From positions 55,112-119,111 of the forward strand of contig DAONTI010000010.1 of NCBI GenBank assembly GCA_035411585.1: a DNA stretch of 64,000 nucleotides. The letters are read 5' to 3'. The notes beneath the pieces are model-generated. The model searched no databases. It was given only the letters and a program-made list of their open reading frames with translations, and was not told the origin of the DNA. The DNA comes from MWDV01 sp002070715 (lineage in GTDB: Bacteria; Verrucomicrobiota; Verrucomicrobiia; Limisphaerales; MWDV01). Positions 26,203-34,146 of the stretch are shown piece by piece (the stretch's first letter is position 1; each line of letters opens with the position of its first letter). Made by a program: the position numbers and the translations under genes.

Positions 26203-27312
26203 GTGAGTCAGACCCGAGCTTCCACGGTTTCCTTCCTGGACAACTCCGCCCCTGCGGCGGAGCGGTCGGCGCGGTCCGAACCCGGGGCGATGATCGCCCG
26301 CCCGCCCCAGCGACCTTGGACGGACATCCCGGTGCGTTACTCGGATGAACAACTGCGTCTGGCGGCGCGCTTGTATTATCTGGATGGCCTGGGGCAAACC
26401 GAGGTGGCGAAATTCGTCAAAGTGTCCCAAGCGAAAGTGTCGCGGTTGCTGGCGTTGGCGCGGGAGCGCGGCATTGTGCGCATCTCGGTGGCGGAATATG
26501 AACCGCGCAACCTGGAGCTGGAACAGCAGATCTGCCAGAGATTCGGCCTGGCCGCCGCCGCTGTTTTCAAGACCGTGCCCGAAGCCACGCCGGAGGAAGC
26601 CCGACGGGCCGTCGGCCATTTTGGCGCGGCCTTTGCCGCCTCGTTGATCGCGCCCAACAGCGTCGTGGCCATTGCCGGCGGCCGCACGATTCGGGAGTTG
26701 GTCTTGGGATTGCCCGAGGACAAGGCGCGACAGGTCACGGTGGTGCAGGCCATGGGGAGCATTGATTCCACCGTCAGCGCGGTGGACGCGCTGGAATTGG
26801 GCCGCACCCTCGCCTGGCGGATGGGCGGTTATTTTCTGACGTTGAACACGCCGGCATTCGTGCCGGACAAACGCACGCGCGACGCGTTTCTGGCGCTCCA
26901 GCAAATCCGTTCCGTCTGGCAACGTTTGGACGCGACGGATGTGGCCTTGGTGGGGATCGGCTCCTTGGACAACTCAGTGTTCGTGGATCGCGGGGTGCTG
27001 AGCGCCAACGATCTGGGCACCCTCAAGCGTTTGGGCGCGGTGGGCGAGATTTGCGGACACTTTTTTGACGCGGAAGGGTGCGAGTGTGATTCGCCGTGGC
27101 GCGACCGGGTGTTGAGCGTGGATTTGAATCAAGTGCGGCGCATTCCCCATGTGGTGGGCGTGGTGGTGGGCGCGGATCGCGCCGCGGCCATCGCCGCCGC
27201 CATCCGGGGTGGGTTGGTCAAGTCCTTGATCCTGGACGATGCCGGCGCCCGCTCGCTGCTCGCGCTTCCCAACGCGGTGTCCGGGGGAAAGCCGAATGGA
27301 ATCTCGAAATGA
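26203..27312 (+). CDS. Sugar-phosphate-binding transcriptional regulator, SorC/DeoR-like family
   Basis: I use the GTG at 26203, 39 bp after glpD; an ATG at 26290 is a possible alternative. The 369-residue protein has a disordered N-terminus, then a helix-turn-helix at about residues 50-85 (LYYLDGLGQTEVAKFVKVSQ, AKVSRLLALARERGIVRISV) and a C-terminal effector domain of the SorC sugar-binding family (VVAIAGGRTIRELV, ALVGIGSLDN, GAVGEICGHFFDAEG, RIPHVVGVVVGADRAAAIAAAI). It should control this operon, with a polyol or sugar phosphate as effector. SorC-family members include EryD of erythritol operons, which keeps that substrate open. Its stop overlaps the GDPD start (ATGA, 27309-27312). Confidence 0.9.
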   Translation: MSQTRASTVSFLDNSAPAAERSARSEPGAMIARPPQRPWTDIPVRYSDEQLRLAARLYYLDGLGQTEVAKFVKVSQAKVSRLLALARERGIVRISVAEYEPRNLELEQQICQRFGLAAAAVFKTVPEATPEEARRAVGHFGAAFAASLIAPNSVVAIAGGRTIRELVLGLPEDKARQVTVVQAMGSIDSTVSAVDALELGRTLAWRMGGYFLTLNTPAFVPDKRTRDAFLALQQIRSVWQRLDATDVALVGIGSLDNSVFVDRGVLSANDLGTLKRLGAVGEICGHFFDAEGCECDSPWRDRVLSVDLNQVRRIPHVVGVVVGADRAAAIAAAIRGGLVKSLILDDAGARSLLALPNAVSGGKPNGISK

Positions 27313-28319
27313 AAGGCCTTGCTGCAACACCGCGTAGTCGGACGCGCCCCCAGCGCTTGGTCCGGCTGGGATGGAGTGCCGGCATGGCCGGCGCGGCCCT
27401 GTTGCTCTACGCCTGCGCGGCGCCGACCCGGTCCGCACGCCAGACATCCGGGGAATGGACGGTGCGCGGGCATCTGCCACGCCAGCAGTTTGTGGTGCAA
27501 AGCCATCGCGGCGCCGGTTTTTTGGCACCGGAGAACACGCTTGAGGCTTTTGAATTGGGATGGAAACTGGGCGCGTGGCCGGAAGCCGACGTGCGCACGA
27601 CCAAGGACGGGGTGATCGTCGCTTTCCACGATGGCAATTTCAAACGGACGGTGAAAAATCCCCCGCCGGAATTGGCCCGGAAAGGCGTGAAGGATGTCAC
27701 CTTTGCCGAATTGTCCACACTCGACGTGGGCGGTTGGAAAGGCGACGCCTTTGTGGGCCGCCGGGTTTCCCGGCTCGCGGAGATATTCCAGCTCATGACC
27801 GGCCGGCCGGAGCGCATGTTGTATCTCGACATCAAACAGGTGAACCTGGCGCAATTGGCCGCCGAGGTGCGGGCCGAACGGGTGGTCAGCCAGGTGGTAT
27901 TCACCAGTCCGAATTACCCGTTGATCCGCGAGTGGAAACGGCTGGTGCCGGAATCCAAGACCTTGTGCTGGTTGCGGGGACCGGAAACCAACATGACCCA
28001 TCGCCTCGCGGAAATGCGGGCGTTGAACTACGCGGATTTAACCCAGGTGCAATTGCATCTCCGGGCCAACACCAACCGCGCGTCGAGCGAACCGTTTGAC
28101 ATCTCCCGCGCCTTTGTGCGCGCGACCGGCGAGGAACTTCGCCGCTACGGAGTGACCTTCCAAGTGCTGCCGTGGGACCTGGCGGCGCCGGAAATTTACT
28201 GGCAATTGATGGACCTTGGCGTGATGGCTTTCGCCACGGATTATCCCGATATTGCCCTGCAAGCCGTGCGCGACTACTACGCCGGCCGCAACCGCAGCCC
28301 TGTTGATACCCGACCATGA
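27309..28319 (+). CDS. Glycerophosphodiester phosphodiesterase (GDPD), probable lipoprotein
   Basis: The ATG at 27309 overlaps the previous stop. Of 336 residues, the N-terminus is basic and hydrophobic with a lipobox-like LLYACAA (Cys at about residue 37), so it is probably lipid-anchored outside the inner membrane. The GDPD core is intact: SHRGAGFLAPENTLEAFELG (HRG at about 65, PENT), WPEADVRTTKDGVIVAFHD (acidic metal ligands and HD at about 107), LYLDIKQ and a late MAFATDYPD. It cleaves glycerophosphodiesters into a glycerol phosphate and an alcohol. The downstream neighbours can import and oxidise the product. Its stop overlaps the next start (ATGA, 28316-28319). It is more likely a catabolic enzyme than a housekeeping UgpQ. 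Confidence 0.9.
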   Translation: MKGLAATPRSRTRPQRLVRLGWSAGMAGAALLLYACAAPTRSARQTSGEWTVRGHLPRQQFVVQSHRGAGFLAPENTLEAFELGWKLGAWPEADVRTTKDGVIVAFHDGNFKRTVKNPPPELARKGVKDVTFAELSTLDVGGWKGDAFVGRRVSRLAEIFQLMTGRPERMLYLDIKQVNLAQLAAEVRAERVVSQVVFTSPNYPLIREWKRLVPESKTLCWLRGPETNMTHRLAEMRALNYADLTQVQLHLRANTNRASSEPFDISRAFVRATGEELRRYGVTFQVLPWDLAAPEIYWQLMDLGVMAFATDYPDIALQAVRDYYAGRNRSPVDTRP

Positions 28320-29680
28320 TACCGCCCCCCCGCTCCCTCACTCTCGCGGAAGCCCTGCAATCCGCCCGTGAAACCCGCGCCCTGGAAATTGGGTCGGGAA
28401 TCCTCGAGCAAACCCTGCGTCTGTATCGCGACCACTTCGGCGACCGCCCGGCGATGTTGGTGGCGGACGGCAACACCTACGCCGCCGCCGGACAACGGGT
28501 GGTCGAAGCCTTCCGCAAGGCGGGCCACCCGTTGCAGGATGCCTTCATCTTCCGGGCGCCCGATTTGTACGCGGAACATCGGTTCGTGACCGAACTGGAA
28601 GCCGCCTTGCAACCGCACCAGGCCATTCCCATCGCCGTGGGGAGCGGCACGATCAACGACCTGACCAAGCTGGCGTCGCACCGCACCGGCCGTCCGTATC
28701 TGTGTGTGGCGAGCGCCGCTTCGATGGACGGATACACCGCGTTCGGCGCTTCGATCACGTATCAAGGCGCGAAGCAAACCTTCCTGTGCCCGGCGCCGAC
28801 TGCGGTGTTGGCGGACTTGGAGGTCATCTGCGCCGCACCGGGATTGATGAACGCGTGGGGTTACACTGATTTGCTCGCCAAAGTCACGGCGGGCGCTGAT
28901 TGGATCGTGGCGGACGCGCTGGGCATTGAGCCGATTGACCCGCCGGCCTGGGCGATTGTGCAAGGCCGGTTGCGAGAAATGGTGGCGGATCCCGCCGGGG
29001 TGGCGGCGCGCAATCCCGAGGCGGTGGGACGGTTGGTGGAAGGGTTGATGCTCGGCGGTTTTGGCATGCAATCCTCCCGCTCCAGCCGGCCGGCTTCCGG
29101 CGCGGAACATCAGTTCAGTCATTTGTGGGACATGCAGCATCACACCCACAACGGAAAGACCCCTTCCCACGGCTTCAAAGTCGGCATCGGCACGCTGGCG
29201 GTGGCGGCGCTGTATGAGTATCTGTTGGCGCAACCGTTGGACCAACTGGACGCGGCCGCGTGCGGCCGGCAATGGCCCGATGCGGAAACGTGGTGCCAAC
29301 GCGCGCGGGAATGGCTGGGCGAGGGGGAACTGGCCGCCGGCGCGGCGAAGGAATTGCGCGCCAAGCACAGTCCGCCGGAGGCGCTCCAGGCGCAGATGGA
29401 ACAGTTGCGTTCGCTCTGGCCGGAGTTGCGCGAGCAGTTGCGCGCCCAATTGATGCCGTTGGCGACGCTGCGGGAGATGTTGCGCACCGTGGGCGCGCCC
29501 ACCGCGCCGGAGGAGATCGGCATCACCCGGGAACGATTGCGGCGAAGCTACTGGCAGGCGTATTGCATCCGGCGCCGGTTCACGGCGCTGGATCTGGCGG
29601 TCCGCACCGGATTGCTGGAGGCTGCGTTGGACCACATTTTTGGTCCCGCCGGCGTCTGGCCGATTGACGCGCGCGGTTAA
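28316..29680 (+). CDS. egsA: sn-glycerol-1-phosphate dehydrogenase (AraM/EgsA family)
   Basis: The product has 454 residues; Bacillus EgsA/AraM has about 394. The nucleotide-binding part has PIAVGSGTINDLTKLASHRT and YLCVASAASMDGYTAFGAS. Metal ligands of the family are visible: the Asp in GYTDLLAKVTAGADW, His in GAEHQFSHLWDM (about residue 264) and His in HTHNGKTPSHGFKVGIG (about 283). It interconverts sn-glycerol-1-phosphate and DHAP with NAD(P)H. In archaea and Bacillus it works in the biosynthetic direction; here it is embedded between a GDPD and two organophosphate transporters, which suggests catabolism of the G1P enantiomer. Another polyol phosphate is possible, as AraM also occurs in arabinose operons. 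The C-terminal ~50 residues exceed the usual length. Confidence 0.87.
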   Translation: MIPPPRSLTLAEALQSARETRALEIGSGILEQTLRLYRDHFGDRPAMLVADGNTYAAAGQRVVEAFRKAGHPLQDAFIFRAPDLYAEHRFVTELEAALQPHQAIPIAVGSGTINDLTKLASHRTGRPYLCVASAASMDGYTAFGASITYQGAKQTFLCPAPTAVLADLEVICAAPGLMNAWGYTDLLAKVTAGADWIVADALGIEPIDPPAWAIVQGRLREMVADPAGVAARNPEAVGRLVEGLMLGGFGMQSSRSSRPASGAEHQFSHLWDMQHHTHNGKTPSHGFKVGIGTLAVAALYEYLLAQPLDQLDAAACGRQWPDAETWCQRAREWLGEGELAAGAAKELRAKHSPPEALQAQMEQLRSLWPELREQLRAQLMPLATLREMLRTVGAPTAPEEIGITRERLRRSYWQAYCIRRRFTALDLAVRTGLLEAALDHIFGPAGVWPIDARG

Positions 29681-29724
29681 TCTCCAGCCCATGTTGCAAC
29701 CCCTTAAATTTGCCGAGGTGTTTT

Positions 29725-31077
29725 TTGTTTAAGTCATTTCTCCAATTCTTCCTGACGGGGCCGGATGCGACCCCATTGACCGACACGGCGGAGATCCAGC
29801 GGCGCTACCGGCGCGGCCGGATTTCGGTGTTTTTATCCATCACCCTCGGCTACGCCATGTATTATGTCGTCCGCCAGGGCTTCGCGGTGGTCAAAAAACC
29901 GCTGCTCGAGGCGGGGATCTTCGACGCCTTGCAGATCGGCAAGATCGGTTCGGTGTTTTTCCTCACCTACATGATCGGGAAGTGCGTCAACGGCTTTCTC
30001 GCCGACCGGTTGAACATCAAACGGTTTCTGGCGTTGGGGTTGCTGGCCTCCTCGACGTTGCTGGTGGTCTTGGGGTTCTGTTCCAGCTTCTATCTGTTTG
30101 CCGTGTTATGGGGGCTGTGCGGCTGGTTTCAAACCTTTGGCGCGGCACCGTGCATCGTGTCCCTGAACCAATGGTTCTCGAACAAGGAACGGGGCACTTT
30201 GTACGGCATCTGGTTTTCCGCGCACAACATCGGCACCGGCCTGACCTACATCATCACGGCCTATATCGTCGGCGCCTTTGGCTGGCAGATGGGGTTCTTC
30301 GCGCCGGGATTGCTGGGGATTACCGCGGCGGTGTTTCTGTATTTGTTCATGTATGACCGGCCCCAGGTGTACGGGTTGCCGCCGATCGCGGTGTATTCCG
30401 GCGAACAAACGCACGCCGAACACCAGGCCAAGGAAAAATCCGTGCTCCGGGCGCAATGGGCGGTCATCATCCGGCCGGCCGTCTGGATTCTAGGGTTGTC
30501 TTCCGCCGCCTGTTACATCACCCGCTATGCGTTCGAATCCTGGGGGGTTGTGTTCCTGACCGAGGCCAAGGGATACACCTTGACCAAGGCCAGCGCCATC
30601 ATCTCCATCTCCCAGTTCGCCGGCATTGCCGGGGCCATCACCTGCGGCTGGATCTCGGATAAATTTTTTCAGCACCGCCGCAACGTGCCCTGTCTGTTAT
30701 TCGGCATTTTCTTCCTGCTGTCCACGGCGACATTCGTCTATGTGCCGGCCGGTTATCCGTGGAGCGATTATGTGAGCATGGTGTTCTTTGGCTACACCGT
30801 GTACGCGTTGGTGACTTATCTGGGCGGGTTGATGGCGGTGGACATCTGTTCCAAGAAAGCCACCGGCGCCGCCATGGGGGTCATTGGTTTGTTTAGCTAC
30901 GCCGGCGCGTCGCTGCAGGAAGGCGTGGGCGGTTATTTATTAAACAGCCACAAAATCATCGGTCCGGATGGCCAAATTCTTTACGATTTCACCGCCGCCG
31001 GTCATTTTTGGGTGATCGCCTCGGCCTTTGCTCTGTTGCTTCCCTTGTTGGTCTGGAACGCCAAACCTGAAGATTAA
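29725..31077 (+). CDS. Organophosphate:Pi antiporter family MFS transporter, GlpT-like (copy 1)
   Basis: I prefer the TTG at 29725 (MFKSFLQFFLTGPD) because GAGGTG lies 4-5 bp upstream; a TTG at 29710 is the alternative. The 450-residue protein has about 12 membrane helices and OPA-family landmarks: RRYRRGRISVFLSITLGYAM then YYVVRQGFAVVKKPL, FFLTYMIGKCVNGFLADRLN, WFSNKERGTLYGIWFSAHNIG and SYAGASLQEGVGGYL. Family members (GlpT, UhpT, UhpC) exchange glycerol-3-phosphate or hexose phosphates for phosphate across the inner membrane. With GDPD upstream and two dehydrogenases, glycerol phosphate is the likely cargo. It is 33 bp upstream of a second copy. Confidence 0.88.
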   Translation: MFKSFLQFFLTGPDATPLTDTAEIQRRYRRGRISVFLSITLGYAMYYVVRQGFAVVKKPLLEAGIFDALQIGKIGSVFFLTYMIGKCVNGFLADRLNIKRFLALGLLASSTLLVVLGFCSSFYLFAVLWGLCGWFQTFGAAPCIVSLNQWFSNKERGTLYGIWFSAHNIGTGLTYIITAYIVGAFGWQMGFFAPGLLGITAAVFLYLFMYDRPQVYGLPPIAVYSGEQTHAEHQAKEKSVLRAQWAVIIRPAVWILGLSSAACYITRYAFESWGVVFLTEAKGYTLTKASAIISISQFAGIAGAITCGWISDKFFQHRRNVPCLLFGIFFLLSTATFVYVPAGYPWSDYVSMVFFGYTVYALVTYLGGLMAVDICSKKATGAAMGVIGLFSYAGASLQEGVGGYLLNSHKIIGPDGQILYDFTAAGHFWVIASAFALLLPLLVWNAKPED

Positions 31078-31110
31078 ACCAATTCCCATCCCTCTCCGTA
31101 TTTGAATCAC

Positions 31111-32481
31111 ATGACGCATTCGCCCGGTTCCGCTCCCGCCCCCGCCCCCCGTTTTCCCTGGCCCTTTCGTGTCTTCGAACCGGCGCCGCCCGCCCCGGTG
31201 ATGCTGACCGATCCGACCGAGATCAAGCAACACTACCGCCGCTGGCAACGCCGGGTGCTCATCGCTTCGATCATCGGCTATGCCATGTTCTATTTCGTGC
31301 GCAAGAACCTCAGTATTGCGATGCCGGTGATGGAGAAGAGCCTGGGCATTACCAAGACCGATCTGGGGTTGTTTCTCACGCTGCACGGGTTGCTCTATGG
31401 GCTGTCCAAGTTCGGCAATGGTTTTCTGGGCGACCGCTGCAATGCGCGCACGTTCATGGCGTTTGGCCTGGCGCTCTCGGCCGTCGTGAACATCTTTTTC
31501 GGATTGAGTTCCGCCGTGTTGACCCTCGGGTTGTTGTGGATGTTCAACGGCTTGGTGCAGGGCATCGGGTTTCCGCCCTGCGCCCGGTTGATGACCCACT
31601 GGTTTTCCCCCAAGGAACTGGCCACCAATTTTTCCATCTGGAACACGTCGCATTCCATCGGAGCGGCGTTGGTGGTGGTGCTGTGCGGGTATCTGGTGAG
31701 CACGTGGGGGGATTGGCGGCTTTGTTTCTTCGTGCCCGCCGGCCTGGCCATTCTCTGTTCCATTTACCTGCTCTTTGCGTTGCCGGATACCCCGCCCTCT
31801 GTGGGGCTGCCGGAAGTGGAGGGCACCGCGCAACCGGAAGCCGGGACGAAAGGGTTTTCCACCGCGCTCCTCAAACAGGCGTTCACCAACAAATACATTT
31901 GGTTTCTCTGCCTGGCGAATTTCTTTGTCTATACCGTGCGGTATGGCGTCTTTGACTGGGGCCCGACGATGCTCACGGAAATGAAGGGGGTCAAACTCAC
32001 CCACGCCGGCTGGATGGTGTTCGCCTTCGAGGGCGCCGGGGTGGTGGGCATGTTGATCAGCGGCTGGTTGACCGACCGGATTTTCGGCGGACGCGGCGCG
32101 CGGGTGTGTTTGATTTCCATGTGTCTGGCCGGCATTTCCATGCTCCTGTTCTGGAAGCTGCCGGGACAATCCATCTGGCTGGGCACGCTCCTGTTGTGCG
32201 CGGCGGGATTTTTCATTTATGGCCCGCAGGCGTTGGTGGGGACGGTGGTCGCCAATCTGGCCACCAAACAAGTGGCGGCCACCGCCATTGGTTTCACCGG
32301 GGTCTTCGCCTACGCCAGCACGTTGATCTCCGGTTGGGGACTGGGCGCGCTGGTGCAACATTACGGTTGGGAAGCCGGGTTGGCCGGACTGACCGGGATG
32401 GCGGCCATCGGGATGATCTTGTTTGCCTTTGCCTGGCCGGCGCAGGCGCACGGTTATGGCGAAAACCATTCCGCGAAATGA
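31111..32481 (+). CDS. Organophosphate:Pi antiporter family MFS transporter (copy 2)
   Basis: I start at the ATG at 31111; the first ~30 residues are Pro/Ala-rich, and the conserved part begins LTDPTEIKQHYRRWQRRVL. The 456-residue protein has about 12 helices. OPA-family motifs are GYAMFYFVRKNLSIAMPVME, GLLYGLSKFGNGFLGDRCNA, HWFSPKELATNFSIWNTSHS and GVFAYASTLISGWGLG. It is paralogous to the preceding gene but clearly diverged, so the two may carry different substrates, e.g. sn-G3P and sn-G1P or a longer polyol phosphate. One copy acting as a sensor like UhpC is possible, but no kinase partner is present. Confidence 0.87.
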   Translation: MTHSPGSAPAPAPRFPWPFRVFEPAPPAPVMLTDPTEIKQHYRRWQRRVLIASIIGYAMFYFVRKNLSIAMPVMEKSLGITKTDLGLFLTLHGLLYGLSKFGNGFLGDRCNARTFMAFGLALSAVVNIFFGLSSAVLTLGLLWMFNGLVQGIGFPPCARLMTHWFSPKELATNFSIWNTSHSIGAALVVVLCGYLVSTWGDWRLCFFVPAGLAILCSIYLLFALPDTPPSVGLPEVEGTAQPEAGTKGFSTALLKQAFTNKYIWFLCLANFFVYTVRYGVFDWGPTMLTEMKGVKLTHAGWMVFAFEGAGVVGMLISGWLTDRIFGGRGARVCLISMCLAGISMLLFWKLPGQSIWLGTLLLCAAGFFIYGPQALVGTVVANLATKQVAATAIGFTGVFAYASTLISGWGLGALVQHYGWEAGLAGLTGMAAIGMILFAFAWPAQAHGYGENHSAK

Positions 32482-32528
32482 CACACGACCGCGCATGCTG
32501 TTCCCAGCAAACCTGAGGATGACGAACC

Positions 32529-32984
32529 ATGCGAATTGCCATTGATTGTGACGAGGCGGGATTGCCGCTCAAACCGGTGCTCGCGGATCATTTGCGCGCC
32601 CAGGGCGTGGCGGTGACGGATTTGAATTATCAGCAGGATCATCCGGTGGATTATCCGGATGTCGGATATCACTTGGCCCGGCGGGTGGCGGCGGGGGAAT
32701 TTGACCGGGGCATCCTGATTTGCGGCACCGGTCTGGGCATGGCGATGATTGCCAACAAAGTGCCGGGCGTCTGGGCGGGCACCTGTCACGACACCTTTTC
32801 CGCCGAGCGACTCAAGAAAAGCAACGATGCCAACGTGCTGACGCTGGGGGCGCGTGTGATTGGGCCAGAGCTGGCCAAAACCATCGTCACCGCCTGGGTG
32901 CAATCCGAATTTGCCGGCGGTGGGTCAACGGCCAAAGTCCAGCGTCTGCGTGAACTGGAACGGACCGAATGCGGGCGGGCGTGA
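32529..32984 (+). CDS. rpiB: RpiB/LacA/LacB family sugar-phosphate isomerase
   Basis: The 151-residue protein starts MRIAIDCDEAGLPLKPVL and keeps the family core GILICGTGLGMAMIANKVPG with the active-site Cys, and AGTCHDTFSAERLKKSNDAN. Ordinary RpiB has a His in the position before the N(D/N)AN motif; here it is Ser (SNDANVLTLGARVIG), as I recall for the actinobacterial subgroup that includes D-erythrulose-4-phosphate isomerases. The operon position after GlpD/SorC-type genes recalls erythritol operons (EryB, EryD, EryI). It could therefore isomerise ribose-5-P or a tetrose phosphate. It may also serve the ribokinase encoded at 12329. Confidence 0.88.
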   Translation: MRIAIDCDEAGLPLKPVLADHLRAQGVAVTDLNYQQDHPVDYPDVGYHLARRVAAGEFDRGILICGTGLGMAMIANKVPGVWAGTCHDTFSAERLKKSNDANVLTLGARVIGPELAKTIVTAWVQSEFAGGGSTAKVQRLRELERTECGRA

Positions 32985-33030
32985 AGCGCGGTGCCAACGC
33001 GCCTGCCTTTCCGGCCCCGGCCTTTTACCG

Positions 33031-34017
33031 ATGACAGCATTTCGCGGCTCCATTTCCGACGCGACGCCGAAACAGCATGTCTTGGCGTCGGCGTTGCCGG
33101 GGACGGAGAAGCGGGGTCGCCCCAAGTTGCCGCATTCGCGTGGGCAAAATTGGCTTGGCGGGGTAATCGGTGGGATCCTGGGGTTGATCATCTTGAGCCC
33201 GGCAATCGGCTGGGCGCATGGGGAATTATTGATCCGCATTGACGAAGTCACGCAACGTATCGTCGCCGCCACAAACACCCCGGAACGATTGGCCCCGCTT
33301 TACGTGGAACGCGGCGATCTGTATCGCGAAGATGAGAATTGGGAGGAGGCGGAAGCCGATTTCAACCGGGCGGCGGCGTTGGCGCCGCATTGGGCCGCTG
33401 TGGATTTTTTCCGGGGAAAACTGCGCGCCGCCACGGACCAACTGGAGGCCGCCCGGGCGTTGTTCGACAAAGTGTTGGCCCGCGACGCCAATGACGGCGC
33501 CGCGCGGGTGGAACGGGCGCGGGTGCTCGTCCGGCTGAAGGAACTCCCGTTGGCCGAGGCGGATTTTCAACGGGGCGCCACCCTGTTGGCGGAGCCGGAA
33601 CCGGAAGTATTCGTGGAATGGGCGCAGGTGTTGATAACGGAGGGCCGCACCAACGATGCCTTGCGCGCGCTGGATATGGGCATCCAAAAGCTGGGCGTGT
33701 TGCCGCCGTTGCAAACCCTGGCGCTGGATTTGGAGGTGGGTCGCCGTAATTACCCCCAGGCGTTGAAACGCTTGGAAACGCTCCATGCGCGGGCCATGCG
33801 CAAGGAAGGTTGGCAGGCGCGGCGGGGCGATATTCTCCGGGCCATGGGGCGGGACGCGGAAGCGAAGACATCGTATGCCGCCGCTTTGGTTACGATCAAA
33901 GCGCTGCCGCCGCGCATCCAACAAGGCCCGGCCATGACTGATTTGCGCGCGCGCGTTCAAGCGGCGTTGGCGGAATTGGGCGAACCGCCCGCCCACAATG
34001 CCCCGGCTCCGCCGTGA
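33031..34017 (+). CDS. TPR-repeat protein with N-terminal membrane anchor
   Basis: I start at the ATG at 33031; 328 residues. An N-terminal basic region precedes a hydrophobic segment (GGVIGGILGLIILSPAIGWA, about residues 42-61). The rest is helical repeats of TPR type, e.g. APLYVERGDLYREDENWEEA followed by EADFNRAAALAP, and ARALFDKVLARDANDGAAR. The C-terminus is Pro-rich. It is probably a periplasmic scaffold or an assembly factor. It lies 46 bp after rpiB and 129 bp before a giant exoprotein gene on the same strand, so it may serve either. No enzymatic motif is visible. Confidence 0.78.
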   Translation: MTAFRGSISDATPKQHVLASALPGTEKRGRPKLPHSRGQNWLGGVIGGILGLIILSPAIGWAHGELLIRIDEVTQRIVAATNTPERLAPLYVERGDLYREDENWEEAEADFNRAAALAPHWAAVDFFRGKLRAATDQLEAARALFDKVLARDANDGAARVERARVLVRLKELPLAEADFQRGATLLAEPEPEVFVEWAQVLITEGRTNDALRALDMGIQKLGVLPPLQTLALDLEVGRRNYPQALKRLETLHARAMRKEGWQARRGDILRAMGRDAEAKTSYAAALVTIKALPPRIQQGPAMTDLRARVQAALAELGEPPAHNAPAPP

Positions 34018-34146
34018 CACCGGGAGGATGATCGTGCTTCGTCGAGCCAAGTTGTCGTCAATGAGCGAACCGGTAAGGCTGGATATTTATTTGGTCCCCT
34101 CAATTGACGGAGGGCGCGCGATGCCTTAACCAGTTTATTTGCGGAT

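Noticed and set aside
30940..32496. A 518-codon minus-strand frame opposite the second OPA transporter
   Set aside because: Low-complexity His/Gln/Arg sequence; the plus strand encodes a clear 12-helix transporter.
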